The translations under genes were made by a program, and so were the position numbers. A stretch of DNA of 64,000 nucleotides from Phlebotomus papatasi (taxonomy: Eukaryota > Arthropoda > Insecta > Diptera > Psychodidae): contig NC_077222.1 of the NCBI RefSeq assembly GCF_024763615.1, positions 89,094,001-89,158,000 on the forward strand. Reading direction: 5' to 3'. Shown in pieces: positions 1 to 9,403 of the stretch. The notes beneath the pieces were generated by a model. That model worked only from the letters and a program-made list of their open reading frames with translations, searched no databases and was not told the origin of the DNA. Numbering within the stretch: position 1 is the stretch's first letter; each line of letters opens with the position of its first letter.

Positions 1-375
1 CCACCCAGATTACTAAAATGTACACTGACCGTGTTCTTAAATCAATCCTGAAACTTAGTAAAATTAAACCTCGCTGTTACTAAAACTGACCACCCAGGTT
101 ACTCAAATGTACCCTCACTGTGTTCTAATATCCATCCTGAAAAGTTACTAAAATTAATCCGCCCGGTTACTAAAATTGACCACTCAGGTTACTAAAATTG
201 TATACTCACTGTATTCTAAAATCCATCCTGAAAGAGTTACTAAAAGTATCCTGAAGTTACTAAAATGAATCCCTCCGGTTACTAAAACTGACTCCCCAGG
301 TTACTAAAATGTACCCTCATTGTGTTCTAAAATCAATCCCGAGAGTTACTAAAATTTCCTCTACAGGCTACTAAA
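1..375. repeat. Degenerate tandem repeat, about 90-bp unit
   Basis: About four head-to-tail units start near 1, 90, 180 and 292. The last interval is lengthened by an extra short block. Each unit holds several copies of the shorter motif GGTTACTAAAAT alternating with phrases such as CCACCCAG, GTACCCTCA and ATCCATCCTGAAA. It therefore looks like a higher-order repeat grown from a unit of about 20 bp. The array is cut by the window's left edge, so its full length is unknown. It lies in the intron downstream of the complexin exon. Confidence 0.85.
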
Positions 376-2177
376 ATACATAGCACTATTTTTGATCCTA
401 ACAGAAAGTTATATCTGAGAAATTAAATAAAAAGGAAGCAAAAGACGATTAAACTTCCGATTGCTCGAAAATCAAACCTAAAATATTCTAACTTTAATCC
501 GGTATTAATTTAGTTTGCATGTTTCTGGATATGACCTTATTTGAGATAATTGCAGGAATATTAGAAAAAGTTTCTAAAAATAAGTCAAAACAGGGTATTT
601 TTTAACTTACCCTCAATAGGATTGATTTTAGAAACATTTAAAGAACTCATAATTTTTCTCTGTGTATTAACTATTATACTATCTATATTAACTATAGTAG
701 TTAAGCCCTATACGGGATTTAGACTTATAAGGAAGCTGGTCTGCCAGTTTAGTCAACTAGCCTGACTTCTAATTTCATATTTAGAAAGATTTTTGGGTAA
801 ATGTTTTATTGTAATTAAATATTAACCACACACGATTAGTAAGTTTTTGAGAAGCTACTAAAATTGAATGTAATTTAAGATATTGGGACCATTGAAAACT
901 GATCTAAATCTTTCGTCTGTAAACCCGTGGTAAGACAAAAGTACACGCAGTAGACAAAGTTTCTTAAACGGTATTTAGATCTAAGGTATATCCAAATAGC
1001 TTATCAAGTTGTCAGTTCTAATTTTTAACAAGAAATTTTCTTGGGAAAGCTATAAACTTAAAAGATCTGACAGATAAGTGTTCACTAAAATGCTTTTAGT
1101 TTAAAAATTTAAGATTTTGGAGAACGAAACTAAACCTAAAGTCTGAATATCGCATTAAGCATTTACGTTATTTGTGCTAAATATACTTTCTTGATAAGAA
1201 TGGTAAATTACTTCTAAATATTGTACAAATAAAAAGAAATCACAAGCTTATGTGGCATATTGTGAAAACTTCGAACAAAGAGAAAACTTTCAATTTCTAG
1301 ATATTTTCATATCCTTTCCGGAAGGAAGAAAATGCCTGAGAAAATTGACGGAATTATTCAAAACCATTTTAATTTAATACAAATTAGAGGTTATAGTCCA
1401 TTTCAGGACTTCTTGTTCCACCATTAAATCCCATAGACAAGGCATTTCACTATTGAGCATTTGGATTATTTTAATTCCAATCCAACGAACTGTGTAATTT
1501 CTAATGAAATATAAATCGTGCTTGACATTCGAAATTTCTTTCATAGCACAATATTCAAGCTGTTAGATATCACTGTGAGACACTTCATTTGGCGCCTAAA
1601 GCACAGAAAAAATATTTGCTCTGAAACATTCCAGACTTTTCAATTAAATGCGTGGTGTTAAGCACGAAAAATGTAATTGATTTCAATACTAAGTTGGGGC
1701 ATGTCATTCACAATGGCAAAAAGGGCGCGTACCAGCAAAAAACTTATTTATTAACACCACAAGGAAAATTTTAATTAAACACCTCTCCCTTGATGTTAAA
1801 AAGTTCAAAAAAAAAAAGTTTTTCTAGTCGTTCGTACATGAATTGGAATTCAGGCGGTGCAGTTGGTGAATATTAAAATTTTTAGACGTTCCCATCTGCT
1901 TCAATTGACGATGGGAAGCTTCTGCAGGGATGAGAGTTTGAGAAACAATGCCAGGAGCTGAAATGCATTTCCCAAATGCCTTCCAATGACATTCTCTCCA
2001 TCGTCATCTCCGAGCAAAGAATTCCCGCCATTCACCTTTTTTTTTCCTCTGACATTCTGCACTTCATCTCAGAGGCTCGAATGCAGAAGAATGACTTTCA
2101 TCCCAAGATATTTCCCGCCCAAAGAGGAAGAGGATTTGATTCTCAACAGTCAAGGGAAAATGTAATGCAAAACTCAC
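376..2177 (-). other. Complexin intron sequence, partial, no coding exon seen
   Basis: This stretch follows the splice donor of the complexin exon in the direction of transcription. It is AT-rich with no ORF of note. I looked for the charged Glu/Arg/Lys-rich helix sequence expected in the next complexin exon and saw none, so this intron exceeds 2.1 kb. A very diverged PIF/Harbinger-like copy may lie at about 711-934: it begins TACGGGATTTAGAC and ends with a weak match to the opposite terminus. Nothing else is recognised. Confidence 0.6.
711..934. mobile_element. Possible old Harbinger-like MITE copy
   Basis: The left end TACGGGATTTAGACTTATAAGG resembles the family start TACGGGCTTCAGACCTAAGG seen at 9560 and 15446. 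The right end has a loose match to the usual terminus (GGGACCATTGAAAACTGATCTAAA, then CGTCTGTAAACCCG). Length fits the 200-225 bp family size. No target duplication can be read, so this is tentative. Confidence 0.3.
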
Positions 2178-2270
2178 CTTTGACGGCGCTCAGTTTATTC
2201 CCCACCATTTGTTTTGCCACAAAAGCTGCCATCTTGCTGCTGGGAAGGCTTCCTCTTGTTTATCTGGTAC
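2178..2270 (-). CDS. cpx: Complexin, first coding exon (partial gene)
   Basis: Complexin is a small cytosolic presynaptic protein that binds assembled SNARE complexes and controls synchronous and spontaneous vesicle fusion. On the minus strand an acceptor (TTTGCAG, AG at 2272-2271) is followed by 38 nt of 5' UTR, an ATG at 2232, 18 codons (MAAFVAKQMVGNKLSAVK) and one base of the next codon. A consensus donor GTGAGT follows (2177-2172). The peptide matches the Drosophila complexin N-terminus as I recall it (MAAFIAKQMVGNQLSAVKG), with only conservative changes. The start is secure: AAGATGG gives purine -3 and G +4, and an in-frame TAA lies ten codons upstream (2262-2260). The phase-1 exon end and the Val-Lys-Gly break agree with the insect gene. 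All later exons lie beyond the left edge. The 5' exon is upstream, at higher coordinates, and not found. This is the only host protein-coding segment recognised. Confidence 0.9.
2228..2236 (-). promoter_or_regulatory. cpx: Complexin translation start context
   Basis: The minus strand reads GCAAGATGG around the start codon, with A at -3 and G at +4, a strong context in animals. An in-frame stop 30 nt upstream excludes a longer N-terminus within this exon. Confidence 0.8.
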
Positions 2271-2839
2271 CTGCAAAGAGTACAAATGGGTAATTTTGCA
2301 TGAGTGTCAAATGGAGTACATGCCATGAAGTTATCGAAGGCGTAAAAGGAATTCATCCTCATTAGATCTCATATCTTCCTCTCAAATGATTTTTCTTTCC
2401 TTACGTTGAACACAGGAAGAGAGGGTAATCATTTAGTCAAGGCTGAACCTTTTCCCTATCAATATTAGCAGTATATGAAATGTAGGACACGGAGACACAT
2501 CAACATATAGCTTTCGGCATAGCATTAAAGCTTTTAGGAAAGAATAAGTTTTGTAGTGATATGCGTTAAGGTTTACTATTCAAGGTACAAGCATTGTGCA
2601 CAGTTTTAGTTATTTAACAAATTGCTACTATTTAACAAAATGTTGATACTTCTTTTCTAGAGGCAACTTCACATTAAATTCGTTTAGTAAATACAGAAAG
2701 TCCATTAAAAACTTTCTGCAAAAGCTAAATAGACAGGTGGATTTTATTCAACATAAGTGCTTATAAGGAGCAGCAGCACAAGAAAGGAAAATGAGCACGT
2801 TGTAGTCTTTAATGGCCACCGCCGTCTTAGCATAATATA
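2271..2839 (-). other. Complexin 5' intron, no feature seen
   Basis: This is the sequence just upstream of the exon acceptor on the minus strand. It contains no ORF, clear repeat or inverted repeat that I can identify. It is taken as intron because the exon has a good acceptor with 5' UTR directly after it. Confidence 0.5.
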
Positions 2840-2964
2840 CTGGACAGACTTATGACTCAAGCCGAGAGACGGCTTACGTAATTATAATCAAATTAATGAT
2901 TGGACTACGTTTCCATCAGTTTGTGACTAATTTGTCTCTCGGCTTAAGCCGTAAGCCTGCCTAG
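2840..2964. mobile_element. MITE with 31-bp inverted termini (CTGGACAG family)
   Basis: The left end reads CTGGACAGACTTATGACTCA and continues AGCCGAGAGAC. The reverse complement of the right end reads CTAGGCAGGCTTACGGCTTA and continues AGCCGAGAGAC. That gives about 31 bp of inverted match in a 125-bp element. A second copy of almost equal length lies at 53723..53848 in the opposite orientation. No convincing target duplication was found, so the superfamily is open. Confidence 0.75.
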
Positions 2965-3052
2965 GGCATAAGAATGTTTTAAGATGACTTTTCTAACCTC
3001 AAATGACGTACGAAGAGTAAGGTTAATTTATAAGTAATGAAAAGTGAAAGAT

Positions 3053-3285
3053 TCCCCAGAAAAGCTATGAAAGTCATTGTGAAGAGATCTCTTCGATATC
3101 GGGGCAGACCTAGGACAAAGCAGCTGAATAAAAGTATGAATCTTGCCTTGGACCAAGATGATATCAAACGCAAACATTTACCTTAAGTGGCGGAGGATCG
3201 ATAGGCATGGGTTGCTAAACTGGATCTCATGGGTATGCAACACCAATAAGGATAAACGGTTAAAAATGATGATGATGACGATTAA
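3053..3285 (+). mobile_element. 3' fragment of a non-LTR retrotransposon
   Basis: One of five related fragments in the window (also 4342, 49825, 55244, 58498). The copies share a basic segment, a GTGGCGGAGGATCG block and a tail ATAAACGGTTAAAAATGATG ending in GAT repeats and GACGATTAA. In the best-preserved copy (58498) the segment reads as a Trp/Arg-rich C-terminus of a reverse transcriptase ORF. This copy has several stops. It is a 5'-truncated dead insertion directed left to right. Confidence 0.7.
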
Positions 3286-3335
3286 CGGTTCAGAAAATGT
3301 TCTTTACCGTTGAATATTCTCTATATAATTAACTA

Positions 3336-4238
3336 CTCCCTCCGTTCCGAAATAAGTCGTACGTTTGGGAAAAATTCTTGTTCCGAAATAAGTCATACGT
3401 TTGGGAAAAATTGGGATTAAGGGAAAGTTTGATGGTAAATGTTTTGTGTATCAACAATTATCTCTTATAAGGAACTATTGCTAATGTCCTGAACTAAAAT
3501 TGGGGTCCAGTCTTGATGATAAGATGAGGAACGAAAGTCTTAAAAACATCTTATTTTTGGCGTTTTATTTTCAATCTAAAATAGGTGTAGAATGGTGAGA
3601 GATACAGACTTTGGACCTTCGGGGGACCCCCCCATAAGTTGACCCTGGGACTATTAATATGTCCTTTATTTTGCCCCCACTCCTTCCCTTCCCCTCCAAA
3701 ATCATGTTTTTTGGGATTGCTCGAAAACACGTCGTGCGATTTTTTCTTCAATTCTGGATATGTTTTAGAGAAACATATAAATGGTCCCAGGGTCAACTTA
3801 TGGGGGGTCCGCCGAAGGTCCCAAGTCCCTATCTCTCACCATTTTGCATCCAGATATGCGAACACATAAAAAAGGATGTTCTTTTTATTGTTTATTCTGC
3901 AAAATTTGAGATATAAAAAATGTCATATCGGTAATAACTGTTGAGTTCTACTTGTGCATACTAAAAATTTAGAACAAATTCTAGCCTGTAATGTTAATCA
4001 CAGTCCATTATGTAGTAATTAACTACCTACCGGAGCTCTTTGAAAAAAATGCGAAAAATGGACAACTTCACCTTATGAATTCCTCAACTTACCATCGTGA
4101 TAGGATCCCGATATTATCCCTGAACATGGAGGATAGTTCATACACAAGATATTTGCAAATAACAAAAACATTCTCTGAAACCATTCCTTAATCCCTAATT
4201 TTTCACCAAACGTACGACTTATTTCGGAACGGAGGGAG
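3336..4238. mobile_element. TA-flanked DNA transposon with Stowaway-like ends
   Basis: The left end is CTCCCTCCGTTCCGAAATAA, continuing GTCGTACGTTTGGG. The right end is its near-perfect reverse complement, and both are flanked by TA (3334-3335 and 4239-4240). The CTCCCTCCGT terminus with TA duplication is the hallmark of plant Stowaway elements (Tc1/mariner superfamily), which is unexpected beside an insect gene. A subterminal block (GTTCCGAAATAAGTC, one base varying, then TACGTTTGGGAAAAATT) is duplicated in tandem at the left end. The interior has no transposase and carries another inverted-repeat element at 3591..3843. It is non-autonomous. Confidence 0.8.
3591..3843. mobile_element. Nested foldback element (GGTGAGAGAT family)
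   Basis: Both arms are about 75 bp: AATGGTGAGAGATA, then GACTT, CTTCGG, GGACCCCCC, ATAAGTTGACCCTGGGAC and ATTAATATG. The 253-bp element sits wholly inside the Stowaway-like element, so it arrived later. Related arms occur near 22880-22970, 48178-48250 and 61648-61710. The runs of C and G at the arm centres are characteristic. The ORFs of 76, 81 and 85 codons here are translations of the arms, not genes. Confidence 0.8.
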
Positions 4239-4341
4239 TATGTTACTAGTCATTTCACCATATTTCTTAACCAAGTTGTGTTGGGTGTCTATCTTGTCTT
4301 TGTCCTTCTAGGGCTTAAACCGATAATTTTTTCTCATATTA

Positions 4342-4581
4342 GTTAATCACCATCATTATTATCATTTTCAACCGTTTATCCTTATTAGGGTAGCTAGCCC
4401 ATGACATCCAGTTTAGAAGCCAACGCCTGTTGATCCTGGGCCACTTCAGGATGATGTTAGGGTACGATCTCAAGCCGCTCCAAGGCAAGATCCTAAATTT
4501 GTTTCAGCTATCTTGTCCTAGATCTGCCTCCAGGTCGAGGTCTCCTCACAATGGCTTGCATAGCTTTTCTGGGGAGTCTTA
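4342..4581 (-). mobile_element. 3' fragment of a non-LTR retrotransposon (minus)
   Basis: This is a reverse-oriented relative of 3053..3285. The minus strand carries RKAMQAIVRR, a proline/glycine/arginine stretch, EVAQDQQAL, and the 3' tail AACGGTTGAAAATGATAATA. Several in-frame stops show it is dead. The Stowaway-like element lies between this fragment and the plus-strand one at 3053, and the two fragments point toward each other. Confidence 0.7.
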
Positions 4582-4769
4582 TTAATGACTAAATAAATAA
4601 ATGGAAACAAGATAGAGTGTATATAGAGCTCTATTTTCGTGTCAAGTTCTAAAACTCCCTCTCAAAGGAGGGTAGATGCGTAACATGTAAGGAGACAGGA
4701 CACTACGTGACTTGAGAGCGTCAACACACACAATAAGATTGGAGACAATCTTGGAGGCATTTTACAGGA

Positions 4770-5050
4770 CTAATTGTCCCGAAGTGTTGACTGCTCGTCA
4801 TAGTCCAGGAATTCGTAATATGTTACCATTGAACTAATCAAGGGCGATAATAGATATCGTCGTCGAATAGAGATCCCATTCTCGTGGCGGACTGTCACTA
4901 CGACCACTTGAAGCCCTTCCCGATTTTGTACAATTAGGTTGGGTCTGAGACGGACCTCGGATGGCAGGGGGATCGGATCCACACAATCCACTTCTGAGAT
5001 AATGAAATTAAGTTCCTGTGGTGGCGATCAATATGTCTCCATTTAATCAG
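4770..5050 (-). pseudogene. R2-clade retrotransposon relic: C-terminal endonuclease part
   Basis: Read on the minus strand this is the downstream part of the relic at 5548..6472. It encodes LRPNLIVQNREGLQ followed by VVVVTVRHENG. That fits the restriction-like endonuclease core of R2-type elements, usually written as (R/K)PDLV, 10-15 residues, VVDVTVRxE. Two catalytic acids appear lost: PD reads PN and DVT reads VVT. The frame is open for about 80 codons (Pro-Gln-Glu-Leu to a stop at 4770). The expected Cys-His zinc knuckle upstream is not recognisable. The Harbinger MITE at 5103..5544 separates the two parts. The clade assignment rests on motif order and would need a profile search. Confidence 0.6.
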
Positions 5051-5102
5051 CAAACATATTTTATAAGCAAGTAGCCCAGAGTCTCTTAGTCAGAATCTAT
5101 TA

Positions 5103-5544
5103 GATGTGCGTCCGGGTCCCGGTCAATATCCCGAAAGCCAAAATCCCGAATTCTTAAAAGTGTCATAGCTACTCCCACGATTGTTCCCGCACTTGCTGGA
5201 GGTAAAGGGAAATCTTCTGTATTTTAGGAAATGATTCTACACATTATCCTGCATATAATTTCATCTCTTTCAGGAATTTGACCTTTTCGGGATTTTAGCG
5301 TTCGGGATTTTGGCTTTCGGGATTTTGGCTTTCGGGTGCTACCGGTGCGTCGGACTAGAGGTTTAGCCCAGTTTCCGAAAGTTTCAAAATTCTAAATAGT
5401 AACCAATTTTATTGATTCTCTTATTATCTAATGCATCATTTGCTCTTAATATTCAGGCCTAAGTCAAATTTTCCTAAAAATTATGACTGATAGAAAATTA
5501 GAGAAGTTAAGCCATATAGCTAAGCCTTAGGTCTGAAGCCCGTA
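5103..5544. mobile_element. Harbinger-like MITE in the R2 relic, itself interrupted
   Basis: Its termini are the family ends: GGACTAGAGGTTTAGCCC on the left and TAAGCCTTAGGTCTGAAGCC then CGTA on the right. TTA duplications lie at 5100-5102 and 5545-5547. A foldback element at 5113..5344 has split the left terminus. Without it the MITE would be about 200 bp, like the copies at 9560, 15446 and 49607. The 3-bp TTA/TAA duplication is typical of PIF/Harbinger. Confidence 0.8.
5113..5344. mobile_element. Foldback element built of CCCGAAAGCCAAAAT repeats
   Basis: Its arms consist of short direct repeats, ATCCCGAAAGCCAAAATCCC on the left and the inverse on the right, around a unique centre (CACTTGCTGGAGGTAAAGGG). 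A 7-bp duplication GTGCGTC flanks it at 5106-5112 and 5345-5351, inside the Harbinger terminus. A second, longer member lies at 25918..26485 and shares the centre. No coding capacity. Confidence 0.75.
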
Positions 5545-5547
5545 TTA

Positions 5548-6472
5548 GATAAAACTCGGTTTCCCAGAAATTTCGAATTCTCAGCGCTGTCAGGAAGCCG
5601 CTTCGATTGAACATCTCAGGACGAAAAAACCAGCTATTGCCGAGGTAACTGTCCTTAAAGGCTGTTGTCGCGGAGCCCTGAGCTTTACTTTTCGGCCACT
5701 GCATCAGCATTCTTTCTTAAGAGTTGTGCTTGAAGGCCTCTACTTCTTTCGCCGATGAAACTGGCCAGTTGCCGCTCTCCGAGTTTACAATATTCAGAAG
5801 CCTTGCCTGAAGGTCTCGCTCTACAGCCAAACCACACTAGGGTCGGAGGAACGTCTGTTCGACAGGGAACTCCTATTGACACTTTTGTCAAAATGTTGAA
5901 AATTATTTAATGTGTCTAGCAAAATATAAGTAATATAACGTTTTTTCTGTAATAAATGTTTTACTATAAACAGAGTTGTTCAAATTTCATATCCCAAATG
6001 GTATAGAGTAGGATGTCAATAGGTGCTGACACGAGTTCTTAAAGTGCCAATAGACGTTCCTTTCACCCTAATCAAGTCATCCGCCTGGAGAAAACGAATG
6101 CCAAATTTCAAGCCGGCCGACACCACAATAACCTCAAGCTGTTGTGTCCCGAGACCACCATCTGTCCTGCTACAGTATCTAACTGTAGGCTATAACTTAA
6201 TTGCCACTCTAATTATGACATTGAGGCGTTGTAGCGTCGTTTTGAAAGGCGTAGTTATTGAGAGATGGTACAGATAGTACGGGATAAAGGAAGATCTTGA
6301 TCAAGTTTAGTTTTTGTTGTGGCTTAAGAGGTAACTTTTGAACTCTCTCCAATAATGCTTGATTTTGATAGTTAAGCTGATTGTGTGAAGGACATACACA
6401 GATTATGCTCCAGGGCTTCTGCCGTTTACCTGATGAAGCCGGTATTGGTAAGCCGGTGGCGGACGCAATCAA
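5548..6472 (-). pseudogene. R2-clade retrotransposon relic: RT thumb and linker
   Basis: The minus strand, in several frames, carries a recognisable motif order. First comes LPLKPQQKLNLIKIFLYPVL (from about 6365), matching the PLKPxQ-led thumb helix of R2-like reverse transcriptases. Then RTDGGLGTQQLEV (about 6165), matching the GGLGI block. Then NSWFFRPEMFNRSGFLTALR (about 5630-5575), matching the SNxWL-P-L-ITALRxR linker block before the zinc finger. The endonuclease follows at 4770. Frameshifts and stops are many. The reverse transcriptase palm is absent upstream of 6472, as expected of a 5'-truncated insertion. R2 itself targets 28S rDNA, whereas this copy sits in non-ribosomal DNA. Family assignment is by eye. 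Confidence 0.6.
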
Positions 6473-6629
6473 GTTACAGATTGAAGATAAAGTATCAGTC
6501 TAGATTCACGATTTCTATCCTGATCATATTTAATTTTATCAAAGATTATTTTTTTATCAAAATACAAACGTTTGGCAAATGAGTTTTAAAAAATTAAGGA
6601 TCCTAAAGCAGCTTCATCCTCCTCTAATG

Positions 6630-6790
6630 AGTATAAATTACAATATCAAATGTTAAGTGATTGCGTGTAGAATTTTTAAAGAATTCAAGTCCAACCCCTT
6701 GCTTTTAAAAGCAAGCGCTTTGTGATGCAACCACTACTGTTAGTCCTGATTTTAAATAATGTATTGTAACATCAAATACAAACAGTCATT
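6630..6790 (-). repeat. tRNA-derived SINE-like repeat, copy 1
   Basis: The minus strand contains an anticodon-arm-like hairpin (CTTGC, TTTTAAA, GCAAG), preceded by AGCGC and followed by GGGGTTGGACTTGAATTC, which resembles a degraded B box. A homologous copy at 12180..12355 shares flanks on both sides (ACAATACATTATTTAAA upstream, CACTTAACATTTGATATTG downstream). It is therefore a dispersed repeat rather than a lone tRNA pseudogene. Confidence 0.5.
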
Positions 6791-9403
6791 CATACCAATT
6801 ACGAGAAATTAACAATACTGTGATGAAGTTGTGTTAATCTGTCTCCATTATTTGACCCAATTTTGTACTAGGCTTTGTGCTAGTAATTTCAATATAACAA
6901 ACCCCTAGAGCGTGTCACTATACATCCAAATAGAGAAAGAGGAAAATTGTGTAGCCAATAAGAATTTTGCCAACTCCATCCACATACAGGCACTCTTTTA
7001 GGCATCATTGAAGGCTCAATATAGGCCATCCCCCAATCCCCAAGACCTGGGCCTCACTTTCACAATAAAGTATCAAAAGGGATGAAAAGAGGCAGAAATG
7101 AGTATTATGGGTAGGATGAAGCATATTCATATATTGGCATTTCGAAGATAGGGACTACAGCTTGGAAAATTGAAATCCAAAATTATCAGCAATTCAGCTT
7201 CCCCAAGAACCGGCGACAGGCGGATGTTGGGAGGGTTGAGGGAGTGTATTGTGTGGTGGTGAAAAACAAAATTAGGTTGGGTGCTTCTCTGATGATTCCA
7301 TAAATGTGGAAATGGTGATAAAAGGGGTGACTTTATGATGGTAAAATGTGATTTGGATATTTTTTTTTCCTCCACTTGCACCCCAAAAAAAATAAACTAG
7401 ATCCAAATTAGAAGGGAAGACCAACCCTTTAAGGAGTACTACTCAAAGAGAATTCCTTGCTTTAGGATGTCCTGGTTCTGTTTATTTAATTACAGACTGT
7501 TTGATAATTTAATTGTAAATAATTTTGTCACCTCCTTTCGATAAGCAACTTTGTGGATATTTCCACCCGAATACCTCTGAAAACATTAATCAATTGTCTT
7601 TAATACTTGAATTATTGTTTTCAGAGGAGATTATCCAATAATGGTTATTTAGGAGTGTGCTTTCGAGCAAAATGAGAGATATTAATGAAAAATTTATCAA
7701 TTTAATTTTCGTGAAAGTGGCCATGCGAAAAGATCTCCTGAAAAAATTCCAGAGTGCGGAAAGATCGAAATTTTGGGATAAGAATAGCAAAATGTTGCTC
7801 CATAAATTTTCACATAAATTCCACGGTGAGTCTCCTTTATTTATATTGATTACTTCCAAAGTGATAATTCTCTTGAGTGGTATGGAAGAAGTGGTGAAAA
7901 ATTGTGAATTTCTCAATAAAATTCCTCTCGCATCCAACTCACCCTGACACCATACCCCATTCTCATCGAATAAGTCGACAAACAGACACAATTCTCGCGA
8001 AAAAGGTCTAAGGCAAAAAGACAGGGAAAAAAAGGAAATAAATATTTAATATCTCCATGGCACGAGGCATAAAAAGACAGGAAAGTGTGATAAAGTATTT
8101 ATGCCTCAGCGATTAATATTATCTTGTTGTGTATGACTTGGAACACCAGGAGAGATGTAATTGAAAATGTGTCACGGAATCTCGGGGCATGGATAATTTA
8201 TTCACTTTTCCACTACATGACGAATTATTGGTTGTGAATATACGCTCAAGTTCCACATTTTGCAATAATTGCTGGCGCCACGAAAGTCTAGACTCCAAGA
8301 CTCTGGCCTCAAGAAGTCTTGCATTGTCATTGCTTAACCCACATTGCCTTTTTGCATCTGCCCCTTACCAACAACATACACATCCTCCTCGTCAGAGGAT
8401 GCAAAGATCTCTTCCCAAGAAAACTAATTCCATGATAATTTCTTCTATTCTATCATAAAATACATTTCTTCACAAACTACTTCCCTGAAAGAGTTAATAT
8501 TTCCGAAGACACTTCAAAATTCTTCCCTTCAACTTTCGCGTCACAAACACCAATTTACATCACAAATTGTGTCTGATTTGGAAAAGATGGGAGTCAGATG
8601 GATTTTAGGGCGGATAACCCAACCGTCAACCTCCCCAATAATGCTGAAAGCATAGTCATTGTGACATCTCATGAAACGAATGGATGTGGTGTTCATTGAA
8701 AATTCACAAAGAGTTGAGAAACTATTCGGTTTAAGTGCGGAATCCTGTGAAGGTTTCTCCGCAATAGTTGATGGATTTAGAGGAAAATTGTTAAGAAAAC
8801 TCTAAGACTCAAATATAAGGTATATGAAAGTGGTGAGAAAGTATAGCTTTAGAATGCTCAAATTTGTAAAATAAGTGCTGTATTGTAGCAATACTTGCTT
8901 ATCGACCGCACAAGAGAACATACTAGGGCACCCTTAATTGCTAGGCTTCAGAAAAGGATCCCCCTTGGCACTATTCCAAAGAGTCGCAAATTAGGTATCC
9001 TTCCGGCATCAGTGGAGAAGACCAAGTAAAAAGTCGATGCGAATATGCCTTCTAGATAACTTATTTGTGTAGAGCGTATGGCCTATTCGACGTATGTCAA
9101 CCCAGTCGACGGCCATAACCCACCAATCCTAATTCCTCATTCCTTTGACACGCCCAACCCCTACCATCCCTATGGGTGCTGAAAGGTTGCTTTGGGGCTC
9201 TTACTGTTAGGTAAATGTCCTCAGTCTTCAGTGAGTGAGCATCAGTCGCCGTGGACGGTTCACTCTCATGAAGTGAAAAATGGGTGGCACCTTCAGTTCT
9301 CCAATTTCCCTCTAAGTTTGTATTTTTCTATTTAGGTGAGCCCCATCTGGGCTTACATTTGGCATTCGAAATTCCATCTAATACGGGCTTCATTCAGACT
9401 TAA
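6791..9403. other. Single-copy non-coding island
   Basis: From about 6950 to 8800 I see no member of the repeat families found elsewhere in the window. Base composition is more even here than in the AT-rich stretches. The longest frames (133 codons minus at 7590..7991 and 96 codons plus at 7657..7947) overlap on opposite strands, with no motif or splice structure I recognise. 8800-9400 is likewise unassigned. It could hold a complexin 5' exon or enhancer, but nothing shows this directly. Confidence 0.4.

Noticed and set aside
1..375. Repeat array resembling a CRISPR
   Set aside because: Eukaryotic context, degenerate units without constant spacers or fixed repeat length. It is a minisatellite.
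3551..3916. Four overlapping ORFs of 66-85 codons
   Set aside because: They are read from the two arms of one palindrome (3591..3843). Plus and minus products are near copies of each other.
7590..7991. 133-codon minus-strand ORF, the longest in the window
   Set aside because: It overlaps a 96-codon frame on the other strand, has low-complexity Leu/Ile/Asn content, no motif, no codon-usage signal by eye and no splice sites fitting an exon.
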